Assembly: GCA_026261815.1 (NCBI GenBank)
Contig: JAMPIT010000884.1
Coordinates: 13,157,001-13,221,000 of the forward strand
Reading direction: 5' to 3'
DNA: 64,000 bases
Source of the DNA: Monarcha castaneiventris obscurior
Lineage: Eukaryota > Chordata > Aves > Passeriformes > Monarchidae
Each line of letters begins with the position of its first letter. Position 1 is the stretch's first letter. The notes under the pieces are model-generated. The model had not been told where the DNA came from, did no database searches, and saw only the letters and a program-made list of their open reading frames with translations. The position numbers and the translations under genes were made by a program. Of the stretch, positions 60,353 through 64,000 are shown piece after piece.

Positions 60353-63300
60353 CAACCCCAACAGCCTCAGAGCTGGGGGAGCCAAGAAATGTAGGCTGGC
60401 GGAGGAGAGAGGAGGGGGGTGAGGGGAAACATCAGACTTGGAGCTCTGTGATTTCATCTCCTATCTGAAAGCTTGGCTTTCCACTTTGCTCCTCTGCTCC
60501 AAGGGGCTCTGGGACCTTCCTGCTGTTTTTACACTCAGGAGAGTAGGGGAAATTAAATACACATACTTAAATGAAGACTGCTGAAAGATTTTATTCCCTC
60601 TACTCCTGTTCCACGCCTCATTATTTGCAGTAACTCCACAGTTCTAACAGGCCAGCCATCAGTTTCGTTAACCTGTCTGGAATATTTTGTGCATTAATAC
60701 AATGCAAATTGAAAGACATGGCACACAAGCAATGCAGCCTTCATCCAAGCCGAAATGGAGCAGGCTGCCTGATGAAGTCAGTTTTTAAAAGAAAAACTGC
60801 CACCCCACCCTCACAGTGTATCACCCTAACCTGGCTCTCTACAGTGGTTTTGGTTTGGTTTTTAAATCAGTATCCACTAATTGTAGGAAAATGACTTTTC
60901 AAATCTGTGTGCTATTACAAAGAAGAGACACACTCTCACTAGAGTGTCATCTAAAAAAGCAAAGGACCAAATCTAGATCTGTGACTGGAGTGACCAGAGC
61001 GTCTCTTCCAACTGTCTGCAATCCTGGAGGCACGGAAATATTTGCCTTTCCTCCTCACTCCCTTTCACATAAACAGAGAATGACAGAGATGGATGGAAAC
61101 ATGAGGGCAAGGTAAAAATTTACCCTTTTTGGTACTGGAATAATTTGCTCATTTAATGGCCAGTGAACTGAGTGTTGAACAATTCAATCTTGCACACCAC
61201 TTTCAGAGCCATGCCAACAAATTCATGCAAAGCTGCCATGTAACTGCCCAATAAGTGATGAGCAACAAAGGCCAGAGCTTTTAATTGTTCATTTCCAGTC
61301 AAGTCAGTCTTTCAAGGGATTTTTTTAAGTGCAGGTATTCTGTAAGTGTCAAACAGAACAGGGAGGGGACACTCCTGAAACATTTTCAATTCTTGCTCCA
61401 CTTTGGGGATCTTGGGGCTTTTGTTTTCCTTTCCATCTGTCTCAGAGGATAGGAAGCTTTTTATTCAGTATTACCCCCTGCTTTTCAAGGTTTCAAACAC
61501 TGCACAAGTGTGAAGTCCACAGGAAAACAAGCCTTGCCCAGTCAGATGCTCACCTTTTTCTTTTTTAAATGCTAGCAGGTCATTCACAAGGCAGGACATT
61601 TTATTTAGTTAGGAAACAGCTGCAATGGAAAGTGACTTGGAAAATATGAGGCAGGTATTTCCATGGAAAGTTTAATAGCTACAAGAGTTATTTTGCTAAA
61701 AATTTAAAAGCTTAAATGTTTTAGTCTTAGTTTGTTTGTTTTTTTTTAAGAGAAAAAATATCAAATGTCTATGTTCCTTTCTCTTACCTGATTCCTGTAA
61801 AGGCATGATTTGAAAATATACATCAAAATATAGTCTGCTTTAAGAGCTCCTTGTCTTGGGAGTCACATAGCCAGAGGAGAACTGCACTTTGCACTTCTGA
61901 AATACCAGCCTTCCAAACTGAGCCCATTGTACCAAACAACACCTAGAAAATCATCGAGGACAGAAGAAGAAAGTGAAAGCAATAACCAAAGAGGTGAACA
62001 TCCTGATGCTTTTAAATATTTTAAATTGTTCAAAATGATGCACATCTAAAAGATGCAGCACTAGCACTTGCAGGCTATAAATGCATCCTCTGCCATCAGT
62101 GCAGCAAACCTCTGTGCATCCCACCCATCCACAGCTTCTGAACGAAGGGAAGGATGGAGGACCAAAGCACTCTGGGCAAATCCAGAGATTTATGAATTCA
62201 TGAAAGCCTCTCAGTGGAGAAATATAGATCTTTCAGGTCAGCAATCCCTAATCAAGGCTGAAAATAGCACTTCAGAGCTATGACGCACTTTACAGCATGT
62301 TAAAATTAGTGTTATAAGTGCTGAAACTACAGGAGCTCTGCTGGGAGTCCTGTTAATGAATGTACAGGAAGTGTAGTACTAAAGTCCTGTGGCATAGACA
62401 CGCACACACACGCTCCTGTCAACTAACCTATAAACATTTTGTGCACCAATTCCAAAGTCACGGTCCTGGCCTATTTTTTGCCATTCTTCCCATAAGAGAA
62501 ACTAAAAATAGGCCCATGAGAACCACGCATGGGACTTTGCTTTTCAAATGTTTAACTCTTGCAACCAAAACTGCCCAGCACTGTTTATGAAGAGATTCTT
62601 CAAGGATTTTCCAATATGTAGATGAATGATATATTTCATATGTAGACACATATATGATGAGGCAATGATAACCCTAAGAAATTGTGGATACACACTCTTG
62701 CCTATTTACGTATTTTCTGTCAAGTTCATTTATATATGATTTATCAAAATAAAAATAAAGACATGAAGAAAATGTGGGCATGACCTCATACAGGTCTGAA
62801 GTTCTGCTCCAAAGAACAAGAGAGGAAAAACAAAAAGCGAAGAAAAAACCCCCCATTCTTTTGAAGAATTGCTGCTATGTCATCAAGCAAGGTTACATAG
62901 CTGGGTGTAAAAGAATCCCTCTGACACGCTGGAAAAAGAAGAGCTGTTAAATTTAAAATAAAAGATATGCCAGTAAGAAAAACCAAGAATCACCTTGCCT
63001 ATGCAGCACCTCCTGTCTCTGCTACAAGGCCTTTTCCACACGGTTGCAAGGCAGCCAAACTGCAGGAAGGTCACACTTAAATGCTGCGAGTGCCAAACAG
63101 GAATACAAGCATGATAATCCAGCAAACCTCCACCTTCCCCCTGCTCCTCCGGAGAAATGCTTCCCTGGTTGAGGACAGATATCAGAAAGGGCATGTGCTG
63201 TCTCTGGCTGCAGCCAGCTCAGGGGAGCAGATGGCAGCAGAGGCAGATGGCAGCACACACAGGTTCTGCGGGGCTGGGAGCACACAGTGCTGCGTCTTCC

Positions 63301-63873
63301 AGTGAGGAAAACAAATGCTGGGAGACACCAAACTGAGGCTGAACTGACTGCCTCAAAGCCTCTGCTGTTTATTTTCAGGGGCTGACACTTCAAAGAAAAG
63401 AACTGCTAGGTTTCTGCAGTGATGCCCAGCACTAAAAAGGCTGGGAAAGGCTCCCTGCACCTTGGCAGAAAACTGCCTGAACGTTTGCCTCAATGTACCA
63501 TCACCAACTCCACTTTTATCTCATTTCATTCATTAACAGTGGCGCTTTGTGCTTGCAGACTGCTGAAATGCTTCTCATACAGATTTTTAAATACTTTTGA
63601 GAAGGAGACTGAACAGTCTTATCTCCTTGGTAAAATAAGGAAACAGGGGTAAGAAGTTCCATTGTCTTCTGCTGAGAAAGCTGAGAGTTGCTGCCAAGAA
63701 AAAAGCCAGAATGGCTAAGCTCCAGAGTTGCTCTACAGCCACCACAAGGGACTGCAAAGGGATAGGGTGATGAGGACCTGGAGGGGAGGTGGGACAATCC
63801 TGGGAAGAAACCCGCAATACAGTGAAAGGGGCACTGGGCAGTTACGGATTCCTAGTGGGACTTGCTGAAACCA

Positions 63874-64000
63874 AAATCATAGGGCCAGAGAATAGCCTGG
63901 GTTGGAAAGAACCTTAAAGATCATCTTGTTCCAACCCCCTGCAGGGAAACCTTCCACTATCCCAGGTTGCTCAGAGCCCCATCCAACCTGGCCTTGAGCA
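63874..64000 (-). mobile_element. CR1 LINE 3' end, cut by the window edge
   Basis: On the minus strand this reads CCAGGTTGGATGGGGCTCTG, then GGGGGTTGGAACAAGATGAT and AAGGTTCTTTCCAACCCAGG, ending in CCTATGATTTT. It is the avian CR1 terminal region. The element continues beyond 64000, so its full size is unknown. It is the same region as the plus-strand copy at 40436-40726, in opposite orientation. Confidence 0.96.

Larger units (their letters stand above)
52397..63873. other. Non-coding region
   Basis: No recognised coding gene, tRNA or complete mobile element. It holds a 14-bp near-tandem repeat at 53812-53846, one plus-strand exon-like segment at 56157-56259, purine and T tracts at 56682 and 57289, and a possible CRE-like site at 60345. 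The segment at about 57660-58990 is less AT-rich and might be an old, unrecognisable retroelement, but I find no defining motif. Confidence 0.7.

Noticed and set aside
61798..61911. Minus-strand segment with acceptor GGTATTTCAG and donor CAG|GTAAGA
   Set aside because: All three frames contain stops, and there is no supporting promoter or partner exon. It is kept only as a chance splice pair.

Overview
This window looks like non-coding nuclear DNA from a bird. It is AT-rich and poor in CpG. All recognisable mobile DNA is of avian type: four CR1 LINE fragments, plus one solo-LTR-like stretch that might belong to a passerine-type endogenous retrovirus (that last assignment is inference). No open reading frame encodes a recognisable host protein. 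The longest frame, 204 codons on the minus strand at 48148-48762, lies in a GC-rich segment and starts at GTG rather than ATG. There is no sign of bacterial or viral gene organisation, and no tRNA, rRNA or CRISPR. The best reading is a large intron or an intergenic region.

Layout. 1-25600: unique AT-rich DNA with short simple repeats, two clusters of hairpins (2381-2411 and 9423-9494) and a CpG-containing patch with a perfect CRE palindrome (about 15160-15540). 25610-26792: a CR1 on the plus strand that keeps parts of the ORF1 esterase domain and the start of the ORF2 endonuclease, then jumps to the 3' end through internal deletions. 27164-27183: a run of 20 G. 30631-31425: a CR1 on the minus strand carrying the C-terminal part of the reverse transcriptase. 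38340-39013: a patch that has kept its CpGs, with one exon-like segment and a 66-codon ATG frame. 40436-40726: a CR1 3' end, plus strand. 41512-41562: the best exon-like signal in the window, 51 nt on the minus strand. 48481-49120: a CpG island joined to a minus-strand LTR-like promoter with a TATA box, three CCAAT boxes, a GC box and a downstream splice donor. 52149-52396: two further minus-strand exon-like segments. 63874-64000: a CR1 3' end, minus strand, running off the window.

If a host gene crosses this window, the minus strand is the more likely one. The candidate exons at 52396-52349, 52200-52149 and 41562-41512 can be joined in one reading frame, and the promoter-like element at about 48.7 kb faces the same way. 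That is inference: I recognise no protein family, and exon-like signals also arise by chance in 64 kb. I do not see a clear novel biological system.
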